A DNA stretch of 64,000 nt from JABWBP01 sp964522165. Lineage in GTDB: Bacteria; Calditrichota; Calditrichia; RBG-13-44-9; J075. Position 1 is the stretch's first letter. Every line of letters begins with the position of its first letter. A program made the position numbers and the translations under genes. Shown in pieces: positions 50,909 through 59,124 of the stretch. The stretch covers positions 18,541 to 82,540 of the forward strand of contig CAZFVV010000004.1 of assembly GCA_964522165.1 (NCBI GenBank), given 5' to 3'. Below the pieces are notes generated by a model. The model searched no databases. It worked only from the letters and a program-made list of their open reading frames with translations, and was not told the origin of the DNA.

Positions 50909-52045
50909 ATGATTGAGCAAGAAGGCATCAAAATCGAAACAAAAGTAATGGACGACGAAGCCCGGATCATGTTGATCGGGATAAGCGGCTACGTGGACCA
51001 GGCCAATTGCCATCTTTTGCAGGAGATGATCAACAAATCCCTGAAGGACAAGTACTACCGCCTGGTTTTCAATCTACAGAACCTGGTTTATATGAGCAGC
51101 GCCGGCTGGGGGGTTTTGATCGGCGAGATCAAGCGTTTCCGGGAAAGCAGCGGGGATATCAAGCTGGCGAATATGGGGCCGGAAATTTACGAAATCTACC
51201 AGATGCTGGAATTTTATCATATCATTTCCGAATATCCTTCGCTTGAAGATGCGCTCAAGAGTTTCAATCTAAAGCCGAAAATGGTTTCTGCTTCCGCGCC
51301 GGTGCAAGAGGCAAAGAAGGAGAAGCCAAAAGTTGTGGAAAAAAAGAGCGGTGCGAAAAAGGCCGCGCCGCCCCAGCCGGCCGCCAAAGAAAAGCCGGTT
51401 TCGGCAGAGCTTACCCCGCCGGAAGAGAAACCACTTAAACCGGCCCAGGAGATTGGCGAGATAAAACCTGAACAGACCAGGGAGCCCCTGGAAACGAAAA
51501 ATCCGCTGCTGACCGGGACCCTCTTCGAAGAACCGGCAAGGCCCGAACCTCTTTCCATAGATATCCCCGCAGAAGAGCCTTCCCCAAAGCTGGAAGCGCT
51601 GGAAGAGCCGGAAGAGCGGGAAGTTACATTTCAACCGGAGCGTAACGGGGAGGAATCACTCATCGAGGAGCCCTCGTTCAAGCCGGAGGTTCCCGGGGAG
51701 GACACGAATATTATTATCGACCAGGAAATCGAAATCAACATCGACGGAATTTTAGCCAACGAAGGTATATCGACCGCTCTTGCCCAGACGGATAAAGTCA
51801 ATTACATCGCTTTCGACGCGGAAAAATATGGCCGCAGGATCGATATTAAAGTAATGCCGGTTCCGGATAAAGTGCGCGATATCATCTCCCAACACCCGGA
51901 ATTGTCTCCCCGGGCAATTCGGAAAATGTTGCGCCAGCCGGAGTACGGAGGGGTAAAAATCGGCTACTTCAAGCTGCGTTCGCTGCTGAAATCTTTGGAA
52001 TTGGATACAAAAGAAAAACGGTATCGGTATCACCGCTCTGCCTGA
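50909..52045 (+). CDS. STAS-domain protein with acidic linker and HTH-like C-terminus
   Basis: The N-terminal 110 residues are a STAS (anti-sigma-antagonist) domain: MLIGISGYVDQANCHLLQ, LVFNLQNLVYMSSAGWGVLIGEI, where the serine after MS is the phosphorylation site in the family. A long Glu/Pro/Lys linker (about 125-270) follows. The C-terminal domain (about 275-378) includes LSPRAIRKMLRQPEYGGVKI and FKLRSLLKSLELDTKEKRYR, which resembles a helix-turn-helix of the transposase/regulator type. This fusion is unusual for STAS proteins. It may control the polysaccharide genes that follow. Confidence 0.8.
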   Translation: MIEQEGIKIETKVMDDEARIMLIGISGYVDQANCHLLQEMINKSLKDKYYRLVFNLQNLVYMSSAGWGVLIGEIKRFRESSGDIKLANMGPEIYEIYQMLEFYHIISEYPSLEDALKSFNLKPKMVSASAPVQEAKKEKPKVVEKKSGAKKAAPPQPAAKEKPVSAELTPPEEKPLKPAQEIGEIKPEQTREPLETKNPLLTGTLFEEPARPEPLSIDIPAEEPSPKLEALEEPEEREVTFQPERNGEESLIEEPSFKPEVPGEDTNIIIDQEIEINIDGILANEGISTALAQTDKVNYIAFDAEKYGRRIDIKVMPVPDKVRDIISQHPELSPRAIRKMLRQPEYGGVKIGYFKLRSLLKSLELDTKEKRYRYHRSA

Positions 52046-52070
52046 GAAAGTACAAATATCGGAGGTCATA

Positions 52071-52808
52071 GTGATCAGCCAGTTTAGACACCATATTCTT
52101 GTGAAGCCCCTGGCCCTGTTGTTGAGTGGGTTGCTGCTAATGACGACCGGCTATGCCGGCGAAACCGGGAAAGACGATACAAACGATAATGACCGCCCCG
52201 CCTCCACCCCGCCCCAGGAGCAAAACGTGCCGGGAAGGATTTTTATGCCGGGAGACGCGGTATTTATTTCTACCATGCCGGATACCACCTCGTTTTTGAA
52301 CGGAATTTTTCCGATTGACGATCGCGGGTTCGTCGAATTGCCTATCTATGGAAAGGCCAAGATCAGCCACATGTCCGAAGCGGAGTTTATGAATTTTATC
52401 CGCGAAAATTTCCGCGATTACCTGCGCTTTCCCAACCTCCAGGTTAAGCCCATGATACGCCTGAGCGTGCTGGGTGGAGTGCCGCGGCCGGGGTTTTATT
52501 ACTTCGACGCGAACCGCTCGCTGTGGGAGGTGATCTATGAAGTCGGCGGAACGCTGGATGAGAACGGGTTGAGAGATATGCGCTGGGAGCGAGACGGCGG
52601 GTCTATCGAAAACCAGTTGATTCCCTACCTGCAAACCGGCATCTCTCTCAGGGAAATCGGGTTTAGAAGCGGGGATCAAATTTGGGTACGAACCCCCACC
52701 AAACCCGGGTTCTGGGAAAAATCCCGTACCGTTTTGACAGCGATTACCGCCGTGGCTTCCCTTGTCGCTGTCTATATAACCATATATGACCGCACTGTGA
52801 ATCGCTAA
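52071..52808 (+). CDS. Polysaccharide export protein (Wza-like)
   Basis: GTG 52071 follows GGAGG with five-base spacing. The 245-residue protein has a signal peptide (about 1-30), an acidic linker, a Poly_export domain (about 55-130, MPGDAVFISTMPD and RGFVELPIYGKA) and one SLBB-like domain (about 135-205, LSVLGGVPRPGFYYF). A C-terminal helix (about 216-238) could cross the outer membrane as in Wza. No lipobox is present, unlike E. coli Wza. It is followed by the Wzc-like partner after 25 bases. Confidence 0.9.
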   Translation: MISQFRHHILVKPLALLLSGLLLMTTGYAGETGKDDTNDNDRPASTPPQEQNVPGRIFMPGDAVFISTMPDTTSFLNGIFPIDDRGFVELPIYGKAKISHMSEAEFMNFIRENFRDYLRFPNLQVKPMIRLSVLGGVPRPGFYYFDANRSLWEVIYEVGGTLDENGLRDMRWERDGGSIENQLIPYLQTGISLREIGFRSGDQIWVRTPTKPGFWEKSRTVLTAITAVASLVAVYITIYDRTVNR

Positions 52809-52833
52809 CCTAAGAAGCATTGCGAGGGGATAA

Positions 52834-55188
52834 ATGAATCTGAGCAATAATAATGGTATGAAAAAACCGCACGGCGCTTTTGCGGAGGGAGAAAATGAAA
52901 TCAAGAAGTATTTGCGCATTCTCAAACGGCGCAAAATTCTGATTTCCACGACGTTCTTAGCCGTTTTTTTAGGGTGGCTGGGATACGTGAGCCTGTACGA
53001 TAGCTACCCGGTGTACTCCTCCAGCGTGCTGTTGTACTTCCAGAACCCCCGCACCATGAGCGCAGTGGAGGAAAAAGGCCAAACGGTTAATGCCAGCCGG
53101 ATTACCTTTCTGGAGACTAACAGCCTCCTGGGCCAGATAGTACAGGAGCTGCAACTGAACTTTTCCATTGTGACCCCGGGGGTTAGCAAGGACAAGCTTT
53201 TCAGTTTTGTGGACGTGAACCCGGAAAGTGACGCCGGTCTTTACCGGGTGGCGCCCAAAGGAGGGCAGTACGAGTTGTATTATTCCAACCCGGCTACAAA
53301 GGTGAAAGACCGGTTGCTGCTGGTGTTTGCGGCTCAAGATACGGTGCGCATCCATCACATGGCTTTTCAAGTGAACGCGCCTTACCTGGCAACACTGCCG
53401 GTGAAAGCGGTGGAATTTAACGTGAAAAATTTCGATGCCTCGATCAAGAGCTTGAAAAGCCGCATCTCCTACAAATGGCTGGATCGGAAAACCCTTACCA
53501 ATCTCTCGATTTCCGCCACCAGCGGCTCCCCGGAAATGGCCGCTCGAATCGCCAATACCCTGGCGGAAAAATTTGTACAGTTCGATTCGGATATCAAGAA
53601 CCGCAAGGGGAATGAGATTCTGAAAATTCTCGAAGACCAGTTACAAGTCGCCAAACAGGATTTGGATGAAGTCAACCAGCGCTTGCAGCGCTTCCAGGAA
53701 ATAAATCCCCAGGTCACCGCGGTGATGCCGGCGACCCCGGTCACAACCTTGCAGCAGAATCAAAATGAGCTGCGCTTGAAAATCAACGATCTGAAAAACC
53801 TGGTCGCCCGCACCGAGAACGCCGCATCCTTCAACGAGCAGTTGGATCAATCCCGGCAACTGGTTACCTACCTGCTCAGCGCCGAAGGAGTCCCCTCGGC
53901 CACGGTATTCGACCAGGAATATAACGCCTTGATGACGGAGCGGAACGCCCTGGCCGGGAAATACGCGCCCACCCATTTCTTATTTGTCGAAAACGAAAAT
54001 AAATTCAAATCGTTGATTGCCAAAGTAGAAGTTGCTGCCCGGGAGCACCTGACCAAGATGATGGATCGCGCCTCGAACCTGGAGAGCAATATTTCCTCAG
54101 AGCAGCAAAACCTGGCCCGCCTGCCCCTCAAGCAGCGGCAGCTCTCGGAATTGATGGTGGAACAGGGCGTCAAGCGGAATGTCTTCGAAACCGTGTTGAC
54201 CCGCTACAACCAGGCCAGGATCAATTCCGAAGTAGAGGTTGGAGACGTCTTCATTCTTGATCCCGCGCCGGTGCCCCCGGTGCAGAGCCGCTTGTCCCTG
54301 ATCTTGAAAAAATCCCTCCTGGGGCTGGCCCTGGCGTTGGGATTAGGCCTGGGACTGGCGATTGTACGGGAATTTTTTGACAAAACCGTGCAAACCCCGG
54401 AAGACCTGGAAACCCGCCTGAAGCTGCCGGTCATCGGAAGTATTCCGGTAATTCACAGCGACAGCGAAGTGCCGGACAATATCAAAGACCTCAAGGGCAA
54501 GCGCGATACTAAATTAATCACCCTGGATTATTCCCCCACCCTGGAGTCGGAATCCTACCGGGATTTGCGCACCAAATTGCTCTTCATGAACCAGAATAAA
54601 GAGCTGTCCTCTTTTATCGTTACCAGTTTGCGTCCCGGGGAGGGTAAATCCCTGACTGCTTCCAACCTCGCCATTACCTTTGCGCAGCAAAAAATTTCCA
54701 CCCTGCTCATCGACGGGGATTTGCGCCGGGGAGTTTTGCACAATGTATTCGGAAACAAGAAAAAGCCCGGCCTGAGCGATTTCCTGATCGCCAAAGCAAC
54801 CGTGGATTATGAAAACCTAAGCAAATTGATCCAAAAAACCATGATCCCCAATCTCTATATGATCACTGCCGGCACCCCCATTCCCAACCCCACGGAAATG
54901 TTAGGGTCGGAACGGATGAGCAGCGTGCTGGAGGTGCTCAAATCCCGTTTCGGGATGCTCATTCTGGATACCGCCCCTTTCCAGGCCAGCTCGGACGCGG
55001 CCATTCTCTCTACCAGCGTGGGCGGCATCCTGGTGGTGGTGCGGGCGGAATATACCAATATCGAACAGTTGAACCGTAAATTGCAGGAATATCGCAACAT
55101 CCATGAGAACATGTTGGGGCTGGTGTTGAACATGGTGAAAGTGGACATGAAAAAGGAGCGCTACCAATATTCCTATTATAATTATTGA
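52834..55188 (+). CDS. Wzc-like polysaccharide co-polymerase / BY-kinase
   Basis: The 784-residue protein starts with a Wzz domain: a first membrane helix (about 35-55), a long periplasmic coiled-coil region (to about 485) and a second helix (about 490-510). The cytoplasmic bacterial tyrosine kinase follows with Walker A RPGEGKS (about 600-606), Walker A' LLIDGDLRRG (about 624-633) and Walker B LILDTAP (about 708-714). The tail carries five tyrosines in RYQYSYYNY, the usual autophosphorylation cluster. It regulates chain length and export with the Wza-like protein. Confidence 0.95.
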   Translation: MNLSNNNGMKKPHGAFAEGENEIKKYLRILKRRKILISTTFLAVFLGWLGYVSLYDSYPVYSSSVLLYFQNPRTMSAVEEKGQTVNASRITFLETNSLLGQIVQELQLNFSIVTPGVSKDKLFSFVDVNPESDAGLYRVAPKGGQYELYYSNPATKVKDRLLLVFAAQDTVRIHHMAFQVNAPYLATLPVKAVEFNVKNFDASIKSLKSRISYKWLDRKTLTNLSISATSGSPEMAARIANTLAEKFVQFDSDIKNRKGNEILKILEDQLQVAKQDLDEVNQRLQRFQEINPQVTAVMPATPVTTLQQNQNELRLKINDLKNLVARTENAASFNEQLDQSRQLVTYLLSAEGVPSATVFDQEYNALMTERNALAGKYAPTHFLFVENENKFKSLIAKVEVAAREHLTKMMDRASNLESNISSEQQNLARLPLKQRQLSELMVEQGVKRNVFETVLTRYNQARINSEVEVGDVFILDPAPVPPVQSRLSLILKKSLLGLALALGLGLGLAIVREFFDKTVQTPEDLETRLKLPVIGSIPVIHSDSEVPDNIKDLKGKRDTKLITLDYSPTLESESYRDLRTKLLFMNQNKELSSFIVTSLRPGEGKSLTASNLAITFAQQKISTLLIDGDLRRGVLHNVFGNKKKPGLSDFLIAKATVDYENLSKLIQKTMIPNLYMITAGTPIPNPTEMLGSERMSSVLEVLKSRFGMLILDTAPFQASSDAAILSTSVGGILVVVRAEYTNIEQLNRKLQEYRNIHENMLGLVLNMVKVDMKKERYQYSYYNY

Positions 55189-55591
55189 AAGCCCGGTCAT
55201 ATTTGCACAGGGCTTGTGGCGTTGTAAAGCCGGTTTACCGGGAGGGATGTTCAGTCATTTAGGCAGTTCTATTGTGGTATCAAATCCAGAACGATTCTGG
55301 CGGATAAGTGGCCGGGCTTCCACTTCCTTCCCGCGACAAATGATGCACTCCTTACCGATGCCGGGTTTACTTCTCGCCCGGCATTCTTATATTGGATGGA
55401 ACAGCCGGGTTGGCGGCGAGCGCATCACTCTAAATTGAAAAAATGGAGCTATAATACGAACTGACAGTAAGGAGTTTGTTGTCAGCGAAAATCATAAAAT
55501 TCTGCGTTCTTCAGCGTCAACTCTTAATTGGAATTTATAGAGTGGATTTATTAGAGTGCATTAATCCTGTCTTGCAGAGGAGAAATCATAA
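55189..55591. other. Gene-free stretch with hairpins, upstream of the epimerase
   Basis: GC-rich inverted repeats include AAGCCC/GGGCTT (55191-55217) and an 8-bp stem ATGCCGGG/CCCGGCAT (55358-55384) followed by TCTTAT. TATAAT at 55450-55455 could be a -10 box, but no -35 fits. A 74-codon frame (55214-55438) has no coding character. A strong ribosome site AGAGGAG precedes the next gene. Confidence 0.5.
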
Positions 55592-56557
55592 ATGAATTAC
55601 CTGATTACCGGCTGCGCCGGGTTTATTGCTTCCCGGGTGGCCGAGAAATTGTTACACCAGGGCCACCGGATTGTCGGGGTGGACGATCTCAACAATTATT
55701 ATGATATCCGCTTAAAGGAATGGCGCTTAAAGAAGCTGCAATCGTCAGAAGATTTTACCTTCTTCAAAGAAAGCGTCGCGGATTACCGGGCCATGGAACG
55801 GTTGTTCCAGGGCTACAAATTCGACGCGGTGCTGAACCTGGCCGCGCGGGCCGGGGTGCGCGCCAGCGTGGAGGATCCCTGGACCTACTATGATACCAAC
55901 GTTACCGGAACCCTCAATCTCCTGGAATGCGTCCGGCAGCAGGGCATCAAAAAATTTGTCCTGGCCTCTACTTCCAGTGTGTATGGGAATACCCCCACCC
56001 CCTTCAAGGTAACCAACCATACCGACACCCCCCTCTCTCCCTACGCCGCCTCCAAAAAGGCCGCGGAGGCGCTCTGCCATACTTATCATTACCTGTATGG
56101 ATTGGATATCAGCATTCCCCGCTACTTTACGGTGTACGGCCCGGCCGGGCGGCCGGATATGTCCTATTTCCGCTTCATCCTCACCATCGAGCGCGGCAAT
56201 CCGATAGATGTTTACGGCGACGGGAAACAGGCGCGGGATTTTACTTACATCGACGACGTGGCCGACGCGACCATTCGCGGTCTGGATTTGCCGGGATATA
56301 ACATTTTCAACGTCGGCAACGACCGCCCCATAGAACTGCTGAAAATGATCCGCATTCTGGAAGAATTGTTGAAGAAAAAAGCCAGCCTGAATTTCCTGCC
56401 CCGCCACCCGGCCGATAATCTCATCACCTGGGCAGACCTGACCGAAACCGGGGCGTTACTGAAGTGGAGACCCGCGGTGCGCATCGAAGAAGGGCTGGAG
56501 AAAGTCGTAAAATGGTATTTCGAGAATAAACAATGGCTGCAAAACATCAAAATTTAG
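55592..56557 (+). CDS. NAD-dependent sugar epimerase (UDP-glucuronate 4-epimerase type)
   Basis: The 321-residue extended SDR has the Rossmann motif TGCAGFIAS, in which the third glycine is an alanine as in some relatives, the catalytic Ser-Ser and Tyr-x-x-x-Lys (STSSVYG and SPYAASKKAAE), and RYFTVYGPAGRPDM. The best match in pattern is UDP-glucuronate epimerase, with the RFYTVYGP-like block and DVYGDGKQARDFTYIDD. It should supply a nucleotide sugar for the polymer. It overlaps the next gene by 25 bases. Confidence 0.9.
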   Translation: MNYLITGCAGFIASRVAEKLLHQGHRIVGVDDLNNYYDIRLKEWRLKKLQSSEDFTFFKESVADYRAMERLFQGYKFDAVLNLAARAGVRASVEDPWTYYDTNVTGTLNLLECVRQQGIKKFVLASTSSVYGNTPTPFKVTNHTDTPLSPYAASKKAAEALCHTYHYLYGLDISIPRYFTVYGPAGRPDMSYFRFILTIERGNPIDVYGDGKQARDFTYIDDVADATIRGLDLPGYNIFNVGNDRPIELLKMIRILEELLKKKASLNFLPRHPADNLITWADLTETGALLKWRPAVRIEEGLEKVVKWYFENKQWLQNIKI

Positions 56558-57597
56558 CGTTGCTGAAGACTGACATCGAAGTTTGCGAGACTCCCCCGGA
56601 GGGATGGGACCGTTTCGTTCTGGAGCATCCGGGGGGGAAAATATATCACCTGGCGGAATGGAGCCGGATGATTCGGCGAATTTTCGGCCACCCGGCGCTC
56701 TATATCGTGATTCGGAACGGGGAAGGAATCGAAGGCGCGCTGCCGCTGACGGAGTTCCACTCCTTCCTGTTCGGGCGTTTCGCGGTATCGCTTCCCTTTA
56801 TCAACTACGGCGGGGCGCTGCTCTCAGATCCCACCCTGGCCGCGCCCCTGAACCGTTTTCTGGTAAACCTGCGGGCGGAAAGAAAGTACGGCTACATCGA
56901 ATTGCGCTTCGATGCCCCGGTCGAGTCCGCGCTGCCGACCAAATCCCATAAGGTGACCTTTTTCTTAGACCTGCCCCCGGACAGCGAGACGCTGTTCAAC
57001 TCCTTCAAAGCCAAGCTGCGCAGCCAGATTCGCCGCCCGGAAAAGGAAAACATGCGCGCCCGGGCCGGCGGGGCGGAGCTTCTTCCGGATTTTTACCGGG
57101 TCTTTGCGCTCAATATGCGCGAGCTGGGCACGCCGGTGCTCCCGCAAAGGTTTTTCGGGGAGATTTTGCAAACCTTCCCGGAAGACGCCTTCATCGTCAC
57201 GGTTTACACCCCGGAGGGTTTGGCGGTGGCGGCTTCGTTCCTGGTGCGCTACAAGGGGATTATGGAGATTCCCTGGGCCTCCTCCCTGCGGGAATACAAT
57301 CGCTACAGCCCCAACATGATGCTCTACTGGGAATCCCTGAAGCTCTCCATCGAAAAGGGCTGCCGGTTGTTCGATTTCGGGCGCTGCACCCCGGGCAGCG
57401 GCACCTACCAGTTCAAAAAGCAGTGGAACGCCCGGGAGCACCCGCTCCGTTGGGCGTACGTGCTGCCGGAAGGGGAAAAATTGCCGGAATTGAATCCCGA
57501 TAACCGGAAATTCTCCCTGGCCATCAAGGTTTGGGCGAAGCTGCCCCTGGGCGTCACCAAAACACTGGGGCCGCGCATTATCCGGCATATTCCCTGA
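56533..57597 (+). CDS. FemAB-like acyltransferase (XrtA/PEP-CTERM-system type)
   Basis: The 354-residue protein has two GNAT-like halves. The first carries FVLEHPGGKIYHLAEWSRMI, the second AASFLVRYKGIMEIPWASSLREYNRYSPNMMLYW and LFDFGRCTPGSGTYQFKKQWNA. The FemAB family transfers amino acids from aminoacyl-tRNA to peptidoglycan, but this subtype occurs in exopolysaccharide loci with uncertain substrate. It overlaps the epimerase gene. Confidence 0.85.
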   Translation: MAAKHQNLALLKTDIEVCETPPEGWDRFVLEHPGGKIYHLAEWSRMIRRIFGHPALYIVIRNGEGIEGALPLTEFHSFLFGRFAVSLPFINYGGALLSDPTLAAPLNRFLVNLRAERKYGYIELRFDAPVESALPTKSHKVTFFLDLPPDSETLFNSFKAKLRSQIRRPEKENMRARAGGAELLPDFYRVFALNMRELGTPVLPQRFFGEILQTFPEDAFIVTVYTPEGLAVAASFLVRYKGIMEIPWASSLREYNRYSPNMMLYWESLKLSIEKGCRLFDFGRCTPGSGTYQFKKQWNAREHPLRWAYVLPEGEKLPELNPDNRKFSLAIKVWAKLPLGVTKTLGPRIIRHIP

Positions 57598-57599
57598 GG

Positions 57600-57640
57600 T
57601 AAGTGGCTGAAGTGCCTGAAGTGACTAAAGTGACTAATAC
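57600..57640. repeat. Class A word repeat, AAGTGACTAAAGTGACT family
   Basis: Units AAGTGGCTG, AAGTGCCTG, AAGTGACTA and AAGTGACTA run from the FemAB stop. A further unit (ACTAAAGTGA, 57760-57769) lies beyond the class B element, as if the array had been split by it. Confidence 0.7.
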
Positions 57641-57644
57641 ATCG

Positions 57645-57753
57645 CGGCAGAGTTAGTCCGCCGCCAGGCTACTGGTTGCGAAGTTCAACTTCGCAACCCA
57701 ATTGCGTGCCGAAGTTGAACTTCGGCACGAAGATCGACGGACTTTCTCTGCCG
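57645..57753. repeat. Class B hairpin element with 16-bp inverted ends
   Basis: The ends CGGCAGAGTTAGTCCG (57645-57660) and CGGACTTTCTCTGCCG (57738-57753) match at 14 of 16 positions. Inside are two perfect hairpins: 57674-57698 (12-bp stem, one central base) and 57706-57728 (11-bp stem, one central base). Both have the centre GAAGTT-x-AACTTC. Confidence 0.75.
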
Positions 57754-57801
57754 GGGAGTACTAAAGTGATAATGTGAATGGCTCGATCTGAGAATTTCTC
57801 C

Positions 57802-57830
57802 GGCATCGAGCATCCAGCATCGCGTATCAT
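57802..57830. repeat. Class A word repeat, GCATCGAGCATCCAGCATC, single arm
   Basis: Three ATC-GAGC/CAGC units lie just before the glycosyltransferase start. They may be one arm of an eroded element. An in-frame ATG at 57778 lies upstream of it and was not used. Confidence 0.5.
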
Positions 57831-57837
57831 CGTTTTT

Positions 57838-58986
57838 ATGAAAAAAATCCACCTTGCCCACCTGCTATACTTCATCGGCCCTGCCGGGAAAGAGCAGGGC
57901 GTCCTGAAAATCGTTTCCGGGATGGACCGCTCCCGCTTCAAAGTGGACATCATCGTCTTACAGGGGGTGCGCTACCGGGAGTTGCTGCCGATGGAGCAAT
58001 TCAATATTATCGAATTGGAAGGAACCCCGGCCAACAGTTGGGAGACCGCCCGCCGCCTGGCGGAGGTTCTGAAACGCAACCGCTACGACATTGTGTACAC
58101 CCACTCCTGGAACACCCTGTTAGAAGGCTACCTGGCCGCCCGGCTGGCGAAAATCCCGGCGCTCATCCACGGCGAGCACGGCACCTTCGAGCGCTCTTTT
58201 ATGAAAGACCGGGTTCAGAAATACCTCTGGCCGCGCTTCGACGCGGTGACGGTGGTGGCCGGGGACCTGGAAAAGAAGCTGCGCGACTCCTTCGGCTACC
58301 GCAAAAACAATATCACCGTGCTCTACAACGGCATCGACCCCGCCCGTTTCTATCCCTCCCCGGAATTCCGGGAAAAATATCGCAAGCAATACGGTTTGGA
58401 GGGGAGCTTTGTGGTCGGCGCCATGGGGCGTTTTCACCCCGTGAAGGACCATTTTACTCTCATCAAAGCATTCCGGCGGTTCCGGGAAAAGACGCCCGCG
58501 ACAAAATTAGTGCTGGTGGGGGGCGGGGGAAGCGCCGGGGAGGAAATGAAACGCCGCTACCAGGAGCTGATCGCTCAATTGAACCTGCAAGAGAGCGTTC
58601 TGTTCGTTCCTCCGGTCTCCGATCCGGAAACCCTTTTGAATATGTTCGACGTCTTTGTGCTTAGCTCCGTGAGCGAGGGATGCTCCAACGTGATTTTAGA
58701 AGCCCAGGCCTGCGGCGTGCCGGTGGTCGCTACCGATACCGGCGGCAACCCGGAGCTGGTCGATCACCGGGAAAACGGCCTGCTCTTCCCGGTGGGGGAC
58801 GAGCAAACCTTAGCCGGCGAGCTGCACCGCCTCTATGCCGACGAAGATTTGCGCCGGCGATTCTCCCGCCGGGCCCTGGAGCGGGTGCGAGAGAAGTTCT
58901 CTTTGCGCAGCACGGTTTCCGGTTACGAGCAATTGTATCGGAAACTCTATCATTCCAAAATGAACGGAAAAGCAAAAGGCAGTTAA
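57838..58986 (+). CDS. Glycosyltransferase family 4
   Basis: ATG 57838 gives 382 residues of GT-B fold starting KKIHLAHLLYFIG. The acceptor half includes YTHSWNTLLEGYLAARLA and HGEHGTFERSF; the donor half has VGAMGRFHPVKDH, LVLVGGG and the E-x7-E motif SEGCSNVILEAQACGVPVVATDTGG. It transfers a sugar to the growing repeat unit at the inner membrane. Substrate is unknown. Confidence 0.92.
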   Translation: MKKIHLAHLLYFIGPAGKEQGVLKIVSGMDRSRFKVDIIVLQGVRYRELLPMEQFNIIELEGTPANSWETARRLAEVLKRNRYDIVYTHSWNTLLEGYLAARLAKIPALIHGEHGTFERSFMKDRVQKYLWPRFDAVTVVAGDLEKKLRDSFGYRKNNITVLYNGIDPARFYPSPEFREKYRKQYGLEGSFVVGAMGRFHPVKDHFTLIKAFRRFREKTPATKLVLVGGGGSAGEEMKRRYQELIAQLNLQESVLFVPPVSDPETLLNMFDVFVLSSVSEGCSNVILEAQACGVPVVATDTGGNPELVDHRENGLLFPVGDEQTLAGELHRLYADEDLRRRFSRRALERVREKFSLRSTVSGYEQLYRKLYHSKMNGKAKGS

Positions 58987-59038
58987 ACCCGGAAGGTTTA
59001 ATCCCGAGGAATTTCCAGGGATGGAAATGTTTTTGTCG

Positions 59039-59096
59039 GGATTGGCAGTAGGCAGGGGATAACAGAATAGGCAATTGCTAATTGCCTCCCTGTCTC
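59039..59096. repeat. Nested inverted repeat with GCAGTAGGCAG and GGCAATT words
   Basis: GGCAGTAGGCAGGGG on the left faces CCCTGTCTCC on the right; inside, AGGCAATT-GCT-AATTGCCT forms an 8-bp hairpin. It combines two word families seen elsewhere (31187 and 15626). Confidence 0.65.
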
Positions 59097-59124
59097 CATT
59101 CAACCACTACATAAGAAATTAGCG

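Noticed and set aside
55214..55438. Small 74-codon frame between wzc and the epimerase gene
   Set aside because: It has no ribosome site, runs through inverted repeats and has no recognisable sequence.
57624..57769. Target-site duplication ACTAAAGTGA around the 57645-57753 element
   Set aside because: The repeats are not adjacent to the inverted ends and belong to the surrounding word array.
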